From Salipiger marinus (lineage in GTDB: Bacteria > Pseudomonadota > Alphaproteobacteria > Rhodobacterales > Rhodobacteraceae), in assembly GCF_900100085.1 (NCBI RefSeq), contig NZ_FNEJ01000031.1, forward strand, positions 1 to 49,109: a DNA stretch of 49,109 nt. The letters run 5' to 3'. Under the pieces are notes generated by a model. The model was given only the letters and a program-made list of their open reading frames with translations. It was not told the origin of the DNA and did not search any database. Positions 15,893 to 24,456 of this stretch are shown piece by piece (position 1 is the stretch's first letter; the number at the start of each line of letters is the position of its first letter). Both the position numbers and the translations under genes were made by a program.

Positions 15893-17177
15893 TGCGGTTG
15901 TTCTCGCGCTCCATGACCTCCATCCGGAAGCCGTGGAAGCTGAACTTCTGGCCCACGGTCGGGATCATCTGCGCCTCGTGAATGACCAGCCCCGCGATGG
16001 TGTTGGCCTCGTCATCGGGCAGCGCCCAGTCGGTGGCACGGTTCAGGTCGCGGATCGTGGTGCCGCCATCCAGCCAGAACCAGCCTTCCTCGTCGGCGCG
16101 CACCTGCTGTTCGGCGGCGGGGTCGTGTTCGTCGGTGATCTCGCCCACGATCTCTTCAAGGATGTCTTCCAGCGTGATGAGACCTTCGAGCGAGCCGTAT
16201 TCGTCCACCACCAGCGCAAAATGGGTCCGGCGGCGCAGGAAGTTGCGCATCTGGTCGGCCAGCGTGGTGGTGTCGGGCACGAAATAGGGTTTCATCATCA
16301 CGTCGGTGATGCGGAAATCGTCCAGCGCGTCAAAGCCCTGCGCGCCGGCCTTCGCCATGAAATCATACATCGCCCGCAGCAGATCCTTGGCATGGACGAC
16401 GCCGATGATGTTCTCGTGCTCGCCGCGAAAGATCGGCAGGCGGGTGTGGCTGCTGTCCAGACATTGCTGCAGGATCGCGCGCGGATCGGAATCGGCATTG
16501 ATCATCTCGATGCCGGACCGGTGCAGCATGATCTCCTCGACCGTGCGTTCGGCCAGATCCAGCGCGCCAAGAATGCGGTCGCGGTCCTCGCGGTCCACCA
16601 CGCCTTCGGAATGGCCAAGCTGCAGCGCGCCCGCGATTTCTTCACGCACGGCAAGGATATGGCTGTCGGGGTCGGTCTTGACCCCGAACACCCGCAGCAT
16701 CAGCCGCACCAGCGCCCGGATCGCGGCCACCACCGGAGAAAAGATCAGGATGACCACCCGGATCGGGGGCGCCACACGCGCCGCCGCCGCTTCGGGATTG
16801 GTGATCGCATAGGTCTTGGGCAGCACCTCGGCAAAGATCAGCACCAGAAAGGTCATCGCCAGCGTGGCAATGGCCACGCCGCTGTCGCCCAGAAGCCGGG
16901 TGAACAGCGCGGTGGCCAGCGAGGTGGCAAGGATGTTGACAAGGTTGTTGCCCAGCAGGACCGAGCCGATCAGCCGTTCATTGTCCTCGGTGATCTTCAG
17001 CGCCATCTCGGCGCTTTTGGAGCCACGGTCCTGCGCCGCGCGCAGCTTCCCGCGCGAGGCGGCGGTCAGCGCCGTCTCGGATCCGGAGAAGAAGGCGGAG
17101 AACAGGATCAGCACGAAGATCGCGCCGGTGGTCATCCAGAAAGTGGCGTCAAGCATCGCGGCGTCGGGCATGTCCAT
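15849..17177 (-). CDS. CorC/HlyC-family membrane protein (CNNM + CBS pair + CorC_HlyC)
   Basis: A 442-residue inner-membrane protein. The CNNM transmembrane domain (about 12-200) contains LFSAFFSGSETALTAASRGKL, LLGNNLVNILATSLAT and FAEVLPKTYAI. Two CBS modules (about 218-340) contain the motifs HTRLPIFRGEHENIIGVVHAKD and LVVDEYGSLEGLITLEDILEEIVGEI. The C-terminal CorC_HlyC domain (about 350-435) contains GTTIRDLN and EANTIAGLVI. Members have been linked to magnesium/cobalt efflux and, historically, to hemolysin activity. CBS domains usually bind adenine nucleotides. The gene is last in the leftward operon after xerD (63-bp gap) and overlaps the convergent GAF kinase. Confidence 0.92.
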   Translation of the reverse strand: MDMPDAAMLDATFWMTTGAIFVLILFSAFFSGSETALTAASRGKLRAAQDRGSKSAEMALKITEDNERLIGSVLLGNNLVNILATSLATALFTRLLGDSGVAIATLAMTFLVLIFAEVLPKTYAITNPEAAAARVAPPIRVVILIFSPVVAAIRALVRLMLRVFGVKTDPDSHILAVREEIAGALQLGHSEGVVDREDRDRILGALDLAERTVEEIMLHRSGIEMINADSDPRAILQQCLDSSHTRLPIFRGEHENIIGVVHAKDLLRAMYDFMAKAGAQGFDALDDFRITDVMMKPYFVPDTTTLADQMRNFLRRRTHFALVVDEYGSLEGLITLEDILEEIVGEITDEHDPAAEQQVRADEEGWFWLDGGTTIRDLNRATDWALPDDEANTIAGLVIHEAQMIPTVGQKFSFHGFRMEVMERENNRITRLRVRPQTPIRT

Positions 17178-17240
17178 GGGATCTGTCTATTCCGTCTTTT
17201 TTCTAGATATGCGGCCCGGATCGGGCGGTTTCAAGCGCGC

Positions 17241-18170
17241 TTAGCGGTCGCGGGCCAGCGGGTGATGGTCCAGCACCAGATCGCGCAGCCGTTCCTCCAG
17301 CACATGAGTGTAGATTTCGGTGGTGGCGACATCGGCATGGCCGAGAAAGGTCTGGATCGCGCGCAGATCGGCGCCATTGGCCAGCAGATGGGTGGCAAAG
17401 GCATGGCGCAGCGTGTGCGGCGTGACCTTGGCCGGAGACACGCCCGCCGCCACGGCAATGTCCTTGATCAGCAGGTAAAAGGCGTGCCGTGTCAGATGCC
17501 CGGCCTTCCCGCGCGAGGCAAAAAGAAAGCCGGAGGCGGGCTTGCCCGCCAGACGCGCCCGGTCTTCCTGCCCGTCGCGGCAGGCCAGCCAGCCAGCCAG
17601 CGCCACGCGGGCAGGGGGGGACAGCGGCACCATGCGTTCCTTGCCGCCCTTGCCGCGGATCAGCAGCATGCGCGGATCGCCCCGCGCCGAGGACAGCGGC
17701 AGCGTCACCAGCTCGCTGACCCGCATGCCGGTGGCGTAAAGCAGCTGCATCAGGCAGGCATTGCGCAGGTGATCCTCGGGCGTGCGGCCATGGCTCTGTG
17801 CCGCGACCAGCATCTGGTCCACCTCCTCCACCGACAGCGTCTTGGGCAGGCGCTTGGCCCGGCCCGGCCCGGTGATCTGCACCGCCGGGTTGTCCAGACG
17901 CAGCCCTTCCTCGAAGGCGAAGCGGTAAAGCTGCTTGATGGAGGAGAGCCGCCGCGCGCGGGTCGACAGCGCCAGCCCCTCGGCTTCGCAGCCGATCAGA
18001 TAGGCCTCGACATCGGCGCGCTGCGCGCTGGCCAGATCCAGCTGCCGCGCGGCCAGCCAGCCGGTGAAATCCAGCAGATCGCGGCCATAGGCCAGCTGGG
18101 TGTTGTCGGCAGCCCCCCGTTCGGCGGCCTGCGTTTCCAGAAAGGCCGAGACCCAGTGCGCGGCACTCAT
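17241..18170 (-). CDS. xerD: Site-specific tyrosine recombinase XerD
   Basis: A 309-residue recombinase that, with XerC, resolves chromosome dimers at dif near the terminus under FtsK control. The N-terminal SAM-like core-binding domain (1-90) includes TQLAYGRDLLDF and SIKQLYRFAFEEGL. The catalytic domain shows ATGMRVSELVTL (first Arg), the K-containing RGKGGKERMVPL, HTLRHAFATHLL (HxxR), LGHADVATTEIYTH and the Tyr nucleophile. Length is normal for XerD (298 in E. coli). Its ATG overlaps the upstream stop in ATGA (18167-18170), so translation is probably coupled. It is a housekeeping recombinase and not the integrase of the island at the left. Confidence 0.95.
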   Translation of the reverse strand: MSAAHWVSAFLETQAAERGAADNTQLAYGRDLLDFTGWLAARQLDLASAQRADVEAYLIGCEAEGLALSTRARRLSSIKQLYRFAFEEGLRLDNPAVQITGPGRAKRLPKTLSVEEVDQMLVAAQSHGRTPEDHLRNACLMQLLYATGMRVSELVTLPLSSARGDPRMLLIRGKGGKERMVPLSPPARVALAGWLACRDGQEDRARLAGKPASGFLFASRGKAGHLTRHAFYLLIKDIAVAAGVSPAKVTPHTLRHAFATHLLANGADLRAIQTFLGHADVATTEIYTHVLEERLRDLVLDHHPLARDR

Positions 18171-19723
18171 AGCGGCGCGCCTTCGTCGGAGAGGATCATC
18201 AGCTGGATCGCGGCGCGGCGCGCGGTGTCCTCCAGCCCCATGGCGCGGAACGTGGCCAGCGCATCGGTCAGATCGGCATGATTGCCCTCCGCCCCCGAGG
18301 CAAACAGCGCCATGGCGCGCAGGATGACCTCGCCCAGACGGCCCTCGCGCAGCTGGGTGGCGAGCGGTTCGGGCGGCAGGCTGTCTTCGGCCCATGCAGC
18401 GGCGATGGCCAGCCGCTGCGCGGTCTGCGGCGGGCTGTCGGGGGCGCGGCCCCGCGCGATGGCCGCGGCGTCGTGCAGCAGCCCCGGGGCAGGATCCATC
18501 CCGGCGGCGGCAGTCTCGTAGCCATCGGCCAGCAGCCTTGCGCGCGGCACCAGATCTGCCGCGCGCCCCTCCAGCGGCAGACCGTCAAGACGGTCGGCAA
18601 AAAGCTGGGCAAAGGGCACCAGCAGCCCGGCGCTGCGCATCTGCGGCCAGACCGCCAGCAGCGCGGGGGCCACCTCTTCGGTCCGGTTCTGTGCCAGCGC
18701 GCGGTCCAGCGCCTGCACCGCTGCGACCCGGTCCCAGACCCCGCCAGAGGCGGCGGGGGCGCGGTCGGTATAGATGCCCAGAAGCCGGTTTTCCGACACG
18801 GTGCCGCGCCGCGCCAGCCGTTCGGCGGCAAGGATCTGCGCCCGCCAGCCGCTGGTGCCGCCCAGATCGGCGGCGGCGAAGGCGCGCTGCAGCGGCTGGG
18901 TGGGCAACGCCTCGCCGATGGTTTCGAACAGGCGGAATTCCAGCGGCGTGGGGCGCGCAGGCGGGGGCACCGGTTCCGCGCCCTCGATCAGGTCGGGATC
19001 CAGAAACCGCGCCAGCAGGTCGGCTTCGCGCGCGTCGATCTGGCCCAAGGCCCGCGCGCTGCCAAAGATCGTGACGGCATGATCCCAGCTGCCGCCGCGC
19101 GCCTCGCAGAAGATGCGGGTGGGCAGATCATCGCTGAGATGCGGATTGCGGCGCAGCGCCGCACAGGGCGCGTCGGGTTCGCCCGCGATCAGCGCCAGAT
19201 CGCGCCAGCGGGCAAAGATCTGCGGATCCCCGGCCCCGCCCGCCTGATCCACCAGTGCAAGCGCGGCATCCACTGCGCCTTCCTGCATCAGCCGGTCCAG
19301 CCGGGCGGCCAGAAAGCTGGCGCCCGCGCCGCCGCTGCCGCGCGGCGCGTCGGCCTCGGCCAGAAGCAGCGTCAGAAGCTGGGCGGCGAGGGCGGGCACC
19401 ACCGGATCCACCGCCCCCAGCAGCGGGATCAGCACCGGCCCGTCGCTGCGCGACCACAGGCTGCGTGGCAGGCCGGTCACCGACATCGGCAGCAGCCCCG
19501 CCGCATCCTGCGACGGCGCGTCCAGCGGCGCGCTGTCCACCGCAGGCACGGTGCCGGTGGCGGCCACCGGCGGCTCGCTGCGCGGGGGGGCCATGTGCTG
19601 CGGGATGGCGGTCAGACCCCGCGGGGCGGAGTGCAGCCAGTCGATGGCCGACAGCGGATCCTGCGCGGCAAGCGGAGAGGCGAGCAGGCACAGACCCGTC
19701 AGAAGAAGGGTCTCAGTTCGCAT
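18167..19723 (-). CDS. Exported protein of unknown function, helical-repeat-like
   Basis: A 518-residue protein starting MRTETLLLTGLCLLASPLAAQ, a standard signal peptide with AQ after the probable cleavage site. The mature part is Ala/Leu-rich, built of short amphipathic helices (for example ARLDRLMQEGAVDAALALVDQAG), and suggests a solenoid. Two Cys (in DAPCAALR and RIFCEARG) could form a disulfide. I recognise no catalytic motif. It sits between a small membrane protein, which it overlaps by 11 bp, and xerD, overlapped by 4 bp, so the three are surely co-transcribed. A role in the periplasm or at the division site is only a guess from the neighbours. The upstream frame extension is rejected because the signal peptide begins at 19723. 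Confidence 0.75.
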   Translation of the reverse strand: MRTETLLLTGLCLLASPLAAQDPLSAIDWLHSAPRGLTAIPQHMAPPRSEPPVAATGTVPAVDSAPLDAPSQDAAGLLPMSVTGLPRSLWSRSDGPVLIPLLGAVDPVVPALAAQLLTLLLAEADAPRGSGGAGASFLAARLDRLMQEGAVDAALALVDQAGGAGDPQIFARWRDLALIAGEPDAPCAALRRNPHLSDDLPTRIFCEARGGSWDHAVTIFGSARALGQIDAREADLLARFLDPDLIEGAEPVPPPARPTPLEFRLFETIGEALPTQPLQRAFAAADLGGTSGWRAQILAAERLARRGTVSENRLLGIYTDRAPAASGGVWDRVAAVQALDRALAQNRTEEVAPALLAVWPQMRSAGLLVPFAQLFADRLDGLPLEGRAADLVPRARLLADGYETAAAGMDPAPGLLHDAAAIARGRAPDSPPQTAQRLAIAAAWAEDSLPPEPLATQLREGRLGEVILRAMALFASGAEGNHADLTDALATFRAMGLEDTARRAAIQLMILSDEGAPL

Positions 19724-19862
19724 CAAGCTCCACAGGCTGGCGGATTTCGGTCTGCGGCGGCGCGAAGTTGGCGCCGAAGAACGGCCCCACATACGCATAG
19801 GCCACCAGAGCGATCCCGCCGAGGATCAAAAGAATAAGCAGCCATTTCACCAGTCGTCCCAT
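19713..19862 (-). CDS. Small single-span membrane protein (49 aa)
   Basis: The frame runs from the ATG at 19862 to a TGA at 19715-19713 and encodes 49 residues. MGRLVKWLLILLILGGIALV forms one hydrophobic helix after a short positive N terminus, followed by AYAYVGPFFGANFAPPQTEI and a charged tail. The arrangement fits a small inner-membrane protein with its C terminus in the periplasm. The stop overlaps the start of the exported 518-residue protein by 11 bp, so it is the first gene of the leftward operon and may couple that protein's translation. The codon pattern is like the neighbours. Function is unknown. Confidence 0.75.
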   Translation of the reverse strand: MGRLVKWLLILLILGGIALVAYAYVGPFFGANFAPPQTEIRQPVELDAN

Positions 19863-19951
19863 GCCGTTCGTTATCCTGCCTCGTGATTTTTGGCACTTAT
19901 ACCTAGCCTTTTTCGCAAACTCACGTCATTCACGGCCCACAGGAGGCAGAA

Positions 19952-20533
19952 TTGGCGATGGATGGCCGAGAAACAAGGGCATTGCTCCCGAAGTTGAAGA
20001 AGACTGTGGTGCTGGTGGGCATGATGGGTGCGGGAAAATCGGCCGTGGGCCGGGCTTTGGCCACGCAGCTTCACGTGCCGTTCCGCGATTCGGACACCGA
20101 GATCGAGAAGGCGGCCAACATGAGCATCGCCGAGATCTTTGCCCGCGACGGCGAGCCCTTCTTCCGCCGCAAGGAAAGTCAGGTCATCGCGCGGCTGCTG
20201 GAGGCGCGGCCCGCCGTGCTGTCCACCGGCGGCGGCGCCTATATGGCCGAGGAGAACCGGCGCCTGATCACCGAAAAGGGCGTGGCGGTGTGGCTCGATG
20301 CCGATCTGCCGGTGCTCTGGGGCCGGGTGCGTCACAAGGACAGCCGCCCGCTGCTGCGCACCCCCGATCCGCAGGCGACGCTGGCCGAGCTTTTTGCCCG
20401 CCGCGTGCCGGTCTATGCGCTGGCGGATGTGGCGGTGAAATCGGAGCAGGGCCTGTCGGTGGAGGCCATGGCGCGGCGTGTGGTCGACACGCTGCTGACG
20501 CGGCCCGATGTCTTGGAAGAGGAAAAGTCATGA
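19952..20533 (+). CDS. aroK: Shikimate kinase
   Basis: This enzyme phosphorylates shikimate at the 3-hydroxyl with ATP in the chorismate pathway. It shows Walker A GMMGAGKSAVGR (residues about 23-34), the shikimate-binding DSDTEIEK and FFRRKE, the GGGAYM loop, and the lid RPLL. The start is probably TTG at 19952, five bases after a perfect AGGAGG. The ATG at 19958 is 11 bases away and would shorten the protein by two residues. The stop overlaps the aroB start in ATGA, so the two steps of the pathway are translated together. The 89-bp gap upstream is shared with the divergent small membrane gene. Confidence 0.96.
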   Translation: MAMDGRETRALLPKLKKTVVLVGMMGAGKSAVGRALATQLHVPFRDSDTEIEKAANMSIAEIFARDGEPFFRRKESQVIARLLEARPAVLSTGGGAYMAEENRRLITEKGVAVWLDADLPVLWGRVRHKDSRPLLRTPDPQATLAELFARRVPVYALADVAVKSEQGLSVEAMARRVVDTLLTRPDVLEEEKS

Positions 20534-21639
20534 CGACAACCGTGCATGTGGATCTGGGCGCGCGCGCCTATGACGTGCGCATCGGCGCGGGCCTGATCGC
20601 GCGGGCCGGGGCCGAGATCGCGCCGCTGCTGCGCCGCCCGCGCGTGGTGGTGGTCAGCGATGCCACCGTGGCCGCCGCACATCTGGTGCCGCTGCAGGCG
20701 GGGCTTGCCGCCGAGGGCATCGCATCCGAGGCGCTGCTGCTGCCGCCGGGCGAGGCCACCAAATGCTGGCGCGAGCTGGAGCATGTGACGGAATGGCTGC
20801 TGTCGCAGAAGGTCGAGCGCAGCGATGTGGTCGTGGCGCTGGGGGGCGGGGTGATCGGCGATCTGGTGGGCTTTGCCGCCGCGATCCTGCGCCGGGGCGT
20901 GCGGTTCGTGCAGATCCCCACCTCGCTGCTGGCGCAGGTCGACAGTTCCGTGGGCGGCAAGACCGGCATCAACTCGCCCGCAGGCAAGAATCTGGTCGGC
21001 GCCTTCCATCAGCCCGCGCTGGTGCTGGCCGATACCGGCGCGCTGCAGACGCTGGCGCCGCGCGATTTTCTGGCGGGTTACGGCGAGGTGGTGAAATACG
21101 GCCTGCTGGGGGATGCGGAATTTTTCGGCTGGCTGGAAGCCCATGCCGGGGCGTTGCGCGGGCGCGATCCGGCAGCGCTTGACCATGCGGTGACTCGGTC
21201 GGTGGAGATGAAGGCGGGCATCGTCATGCGCGACGAGACCGAGCAGGGCGAGCGGGCGCTGCTGAACCTTGGCCATACCTTCTGCCACGCGCTGGAGGCC
21301 GCCACCGGCTATTCGCAGCGGCTGCTGCATGGCGAGGGCGTGGCCATCGGCTGCGCGCTGGCTTTCGAGCTGTCGGCGCGGCTGGGGCTCTGCGCGCAGG
21401 AAGACCCCTCGCGGTTGCGCGCCCATCTGCGCGAGATGGGGATGAAGGCCGATCTGGCCGAAATCGACGGCGCGCTGCCCGACGCGGAGCAGCTTTTCGA
21501 GCTGATGGGGCAGGACAAGAAGGTGGTGGATGGCGCCATCCGCTTCGTGCTGGCCCGCCGTATCGGCGAGGCCTTTGTCGGCGCCTCGGCCCCGCGCGAG
21601 CGGGTGCTGGAGGTGCTGCGCGACTCGGCGCGGGGCTGA
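20530..21639 (+). CDS. aroB: 3-dehydroquinate synthase
   Basis: A 369-residue NAD- and metal-dependent enzyme that converts DAHP to 3-dehydroquinate, the second step of chorismate synthesis. Motifs are all present: VVALGGGVIGDLVGFAAA (NAD binding), QIPTSLLAQVDSSVGGKTGIN, KNLVGAFHQP, GYGEVVKYGLL, and the metal ligands in MRDETEQGERALLNLGHTFCHALE and LHGEGVAIG. The ATG at 20530 overlaps the aroK stop by four bases. The long in-frame extension upstream is the shadow of aroK. A dispersed intergenic element follows at 21685. Confidence 0.98.
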   Translation: MTTTVHVDLGARAYDVRIGAGLIARAGAEIAPLLRRPRVVVVSDATVAAAHLVPLQAGLAAEGIASEALLLPPGEATKCWRELEHVTEWLLSQKVERSDVVVALGGGVIGDLVGFAAAILRRGVRFVQIPTSLLAQVDSSVGGKTGINSPAGKNLVGAFHQPALVLADTGALQTLAPRDFLAGYGEVVKYGLLGDAEFFGWLEAHAGALRGRDPAALDHAVTRSVEMKAGIVMRDETEQGERALLNLGHTFCHALEAATGYSQRLLHGEGVAIGCALAFELSARLGLCAQEDPSRLRAHLREMGMKADLAEIDGALPDAEQLFELMGQDKKVVDGAIRFVLARRIGEAFVGASAPRERVLEVLRDSARG

Positions 21640-21684
21640 GCCGGGCGCTGCCTGCCGTCCGGCGGCGATGGGCTGATGGGGCGC

Positions 21685-21731
21685 GGGGGCTCTGCCCCCG
21701 TCCGCGTGCCGCGGACTCCCCCGGGATATTT
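21685..21731 (+). repeat. Dispersed intergenic two-hairpin element, copy 1
   Basis: GGGGGCTCTGCCCCC forms the first stem. TCCGCG-TGC-CGCGGA forms the second. CTCCCCCGGGATATTT is the conserved tail. The same layout recurs at 32446-32494 and, reversed, at 49021-49066 and 49080-49109. This copy lies between aroB and the convergent DUF1127 gene. Confidence 0.85.
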
Positions 21732-21872
21732 GCGGCCGCTGGAAGCGCGGATCGCGGCGCCTCTGCAGGCTGTCCCAAGCCGCGGCGGATTGTATCAAGA
21801 CAGTCGTGACACAAAAGGGGCGCGAGGGGGTGCCTCGCGCCCTAGGGGAAGAGGTTCCGGCAGGTCCGGGGA

Positions 21873-22100
21873 TCAGCCCTGCCAGAACATGCGGCGCGCC
21901 TCGGCCTGCGCGACGTGCCGTTCCAGTCCCAGATCGCGCAGCAGATGGTCATCCAGCTGTTTCAGCGCCTGTCGGGTGCGGCGGCGCTGCGACCATTGCG
22001 CGAAGACCACCGCGAGCCGCAGCGTCAGCGCCGCGACGGGCGGCAGCGGGCGCTGCGCGTCGAGATAGGCGAGAAGCGGGGCGTGGGCGGTCAGTGCCAT
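21873..22100 (-). CDS. DUF1127 small protein
   Basis: A 75-residue protein with a C-terminal DUF1127 motif (residues about 40-73): RRRTRQALKQLDDHLLRDLGLERHV, then AEARRMFW. Short Arg-rich DUF1127 proteins are common in alphaproteobacteria, where some bind RNA or link phosphate and carbon metabolism. The function of this one is not known. The start is the ATG at 22100 with GAGGAC upstream. It is divergent from the MocR-type regulator gene, with 69 bp between the starts. The paired sites there (22125-22164) make it a candidate target of that regulator. Confidence 0.85.
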   Translation of the reverse strand: MALTAHAPLLAYLDAQRPLPPVAALTLRLAVVFAQWSQRRRTRQALKQLDDHLLRDLGLERHVAQAEARRMFWQG

Positions 22101-22124
22101 GGGAAGTCCTCGAGTTTGTATTGA

Positions 22125-22164
22125 CACAATGTAGTTGTAATCTGTGATCTATTGATACATTGTG
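22125..22164. promoter_or_regulatory. Inverted repeat in the divergent promoter region, candidate MocR operator
   Basis: CACAATGTA (22125-22133) and TACATTGTG (22156-22164) are perfect inverted 9-bp arms with centres 31 bp apart, about three helical turns. They also read as near-direct repeats ATTGACACAATG and ATTGATACATTG. A third related site, ACATTGTG at 22186-22193 followed by GATACAAT, lies just inside the regulator gene. MocR regulators typically bind repeats next to their own start. Confidence 0.6.
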
Positions 22165-22169
22165 CCGGA

Positions 22170-23591
22170 ATGGACGTCGACAAGAACATTGTGACCGATA
22201 CAATATTCGAGCTCTTTGCGGCGGAAGCTGCGGGGCCGAAATACCGCGCGCTGGCCGCCGCGCTGCGGGCCGGGATCGGATCGGGCCAGCTGCCCCCCGC
22301 CACGCGGCTGCCGCCGGTGCGTGATCTGGGCTGGCGGCTTGGCATGACGCCGGGCACGGTGGCGCGCGCCTATACGCTGCTGACCGACGAGGGGCTGCTG
22401 GTGGCGGAGGTGGGGCGCGGCACGTTTGTGCAGGGGCCCGCCGGTCCGCGCCCGCCGCTGCTGGTGGGGGCGGCCCCCGAGGAGGCGGCAGGCGACGGCA
22501 TGGTGAGCCTGTTCACCGCGCGTCTGCCGGATCTGGGGCAGGTGGCGCTGATCCGCTCCGGCTTTGCGCGGCTGGCCGAACGCCCGGCGCCCGAGCTGCT
22601 GGATTACCCCTCGGGCCGGGCCTTTGCTCCAGCGCGGCAGGTGGTGCTGGACTGGCTGCGCGAGGTGCCGCTGGGGCCGGTGGATCACGAGGATGTGGTG
22701 CTGAGCCATGGCGCGCAGAACGGCATCTCGCTGGTGATGCAGGCGGTGCTGCGCGGGCGGCGTCCGGTCGTGCTGGTGGAGGATCTGTGCTATCCCGGCT
22801 TCCGCCGCGCGGCGGAACTGCTGCGCGCCGAACTGGTGGCGGTGCCCATGGATGCGCAGGGGCTGATCCCGGGGGCGCTGGCCGATCTGGCGCGGCGGCA
22901 CGAGGCGCAGTTGCTCTGCACCTCGCCCGAACTGCACAACCCCACCGCGCTGGTCACGCCCCCCGAGCGGCGGCGCGAGATCGCCGAGGTGGCGCGGGCC
23001 TGCGGGCTGCATGTGCTGGAGGATGACAGCACCTCGCTGGGGGATCCGCGCACCGAAAGCTACCGCGCGATGCTGCCCGATCTGGGCTGGTTCGTCTCGT
23101 CGATCTCCAAGACGCTGACGCCGGGGCTGCGGGTGGGGTTCACCATCGCGCCGCAGGCCCGGCGCGGCGATCTGCGGCGGGTGGCGGAATACGGCTTTTT
23201 CGGGCTGGCGCTGCCGCTGGCGGAACTGCTGGGCGATCTGCTGGCCCGGCCCGAAACCCGCGAGATCGTGCGGGCGGTGCGGGCGCGCAACGGCCAGTAT
23301 GTGCGCGCGACGGTCAATGCGCTTGGCGGTCACGATCTGAGCTGGGACGAGCAGGCGCCCTTTGTCTGGCTGCGGCTGCCTGCGGGCTGGCGGGCGGCGG
23401 CTTTCTGTCTGGCGGCGGAGGCGCAGGGGGTGCAGGTGCGCGCGGCAGAGGAGTTTGCTCTGCGCGACACGTTTGCGCCACATGCGGTGCGGCTGGGGAT
23501 GAACACCCGCGTGCCGATGCCGGAATTCGAGGCGGCGCTGGGGCGGCTGCGGCGGCTGCTGGACGATCCGCCGGGGCAGATTCTGGTCTGA
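22170..23591 (+). CDS. MocR-type transcription regulator (GntR HTH + PLP aminotransferase-like domain)
   Basis: A 473-residue fused regulator. The N-terminal GntR winged helix (about 14-80) contains YRALAAALRAGIGSGQLPPATRLPPVRDLGWRL-type residues and GTVARAYTLLTDEGLL. The fold type I aminotransferase-like domain covers the rest: YPSGRAFAPARQVVLDWL, SHGAQNGISLVMQAVL, PELHNPTALV, EDDSTS and the SISKTLTPGLRVGF segment with the PLP-binding Lys. Such proteins sense PLP or amino-acid derivatives and do not catalyse transamination. The ATG at 22170 is preferred; the upstream TTG lacks a ribosome binding site. The divergent DUF1127 gene shares its control region. The downstream lipoprotein/Slam genes have a gap of 134 bp and may be separate. 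Confidence 0.92.
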   Translation: MDVDKNIVTDTIFELFAAEAAGPKYRALAAALRAGIGSGQLPPATRLPPVRDLGWRLGMTPGTVARAYTLLTDEGLLVAEVGRGTFVQGPAGPRPPLLVGAAPEEAAGDGMVSLFTARLPDLGQVALIRSGFARLAERPAPELLDYPSGRAFAPARQVVLDWLREVPLGPVDHEDVVLSHGAQNGISLVMQAVLRGRRPVVLVEDLCYPGFRRAAELLRAELVAVPMDAQGLIPGALADLARRHEAQLLCTSPELHNPTALVTPPERRREIAEVARACGLHVLEDDSTSLGDPRTESYRAMLPDLGWFVSSISKTLTPGLRVGFTIAPQARRGDLRRVAEYGFFGLALPLAELLGDLLARPETREIVRAVRARNGQYVRATVNALGGHDLSWDEQAPFVWLRLPAGWRAAAFCLAAEAQGVQVRAAEEFALRDTFAPHAVRLGMNTRVPMPEFEAALGRLRRLLDDPPGQILV

Positions 23592-23725
23592 CTCCCCCTG
23601 TTCGGGGGGGCGGAGGCGCGCGCGCGGGTTGCTACTGTGACGCGGCGTCGCCTGTCCCTGTGCCGGGCCGGAGGAGGTCTGAGGCCGCCCGGGGCATGGC
23701 TGCGCGAAGAAGTCAGGAGTGTTTC

Positions 23726-24409
23726 ATGAAAGCCATTCATCTGTCTGCCGCGCTGTGCGCGGTCTCCCTGCTTGCCGCCTGCGATACCAGTTCCGGCGGC
23801 GGTTCCGGTGGCGGCGGAGGCGGCGGCGGGAGCACCCCGCCCGCAACCGCGACCACGCTGGAAGAGTTCGAGGCCATCGTCTCTGACGTGGCGGGCACCG
23901 GTCCCACCACCGACCCGCTGAGCGGCACCGCCTCTTATGCCGGGCGCACCTTCATTCCGATGGTCGACAACACCACCGGCGAAACCCGCGGCCATGTGAC
24001 CGGCGATCTGGCGGTCGACGTGAATTTCGACGCCGCCGTGAACCCGATGTCGGGCACCGCGACCAATTTCGCCGGCACCTATGACGGCACGGAGTTTACT
24101 GCCACCGGCACGCTGAGCAGCGCCAACACCACCGCGTCGAACGACATCAACGAAATCGGCCGCGCGCCGATCGTGGTGCCGGGCCTGTTCGAGGGGGAGA
24201 CCACCCAGATGTCGCTGGCTCTGGCCGGCGAGCTGGAAGAAGCCTCCGGCGCCACCGGGCTGACCGGCGAGACCTACATGACCCTGCAGGGGCAGTTCAT
24301 GGGCGAGGGCGGGGCTGCTGCCACCGGTGCGGCCAGCCTGAACACCAGCGATCCCTCGGGCGTGGGCGGCGTGATCCGCGGCGGTCCGTTCTACCTCGAA
24401 CGTCAGTAA
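23726..24409 (+). CDS. Lipoprotein, TbpB-barrel-like, probable Slam substrate
   Basis: A 227-residue lipoprotein. The signal is MKAIHLSAALCAVSLLAAC with lipidated C19. An Asp stands at +2 and a Gly-rich linker follows (about 22-35). The mature part is of beta type, with GxATGT-like alternation (ETRGHVTGDLAVDVNFDAA, then TATNFAGTYDG, TLQGQFMGEGGAAATGAASL and VGGVIRGGPFYLERQ). The ending FMGEGGAAATGA resembles the FxGxxAxExGG segment of transferrin-binding-protein-B beta-barrel domains. It is 47 bp upstream of a Slam-like gene, the normal layout for a surface lipoprotein and its exporter. The ligand is unknown. The ATG has AGGAG 5 bp upstream. In E. coli, Asp at +2 would retain a lipoprotein in the inner membrane, which is odd for a surface protein. 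Confidence 0.75.
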   Translation: MKAIHLSAALCAVSLLAACDTSSGGGSGGGGGGGGSTPPATATTLEEFEAIVSDVAGTGPTTDPLSGTASYAGRTFIPMVDNTTGETRGHVTGDLAVDVNFDAAVNPMSGTATNFAGTYDGTEFTATGTLSSANTTASNDINEIGRAPIVVPGLFEGETTQMSLALAGELEEASGATGLTGETYMTLQGQFMGEGGAAATGAASLNTSDPSGVGGVIRGGPFYLERQ

Positions 24410-24456
24410 AGGCATGCGCCCTCCGGCAGGTCCGGGGGGCGCGTCAGGTCAGACTC

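Noticed and set aside
17241-18170. xerD as the integrase of the island at the left edge
   Set aside because: Sequence, length and operon context are those of the housekeeping XerD, and it is 13 kb from the island.
15867-18281. An 804-codon open frame on the plus strand
   Set aside because: It runs antisense across corC-like and xerD, which are certain, and is rich in His, Gln and Arg as expected for a shadow in GC-rich DNA.
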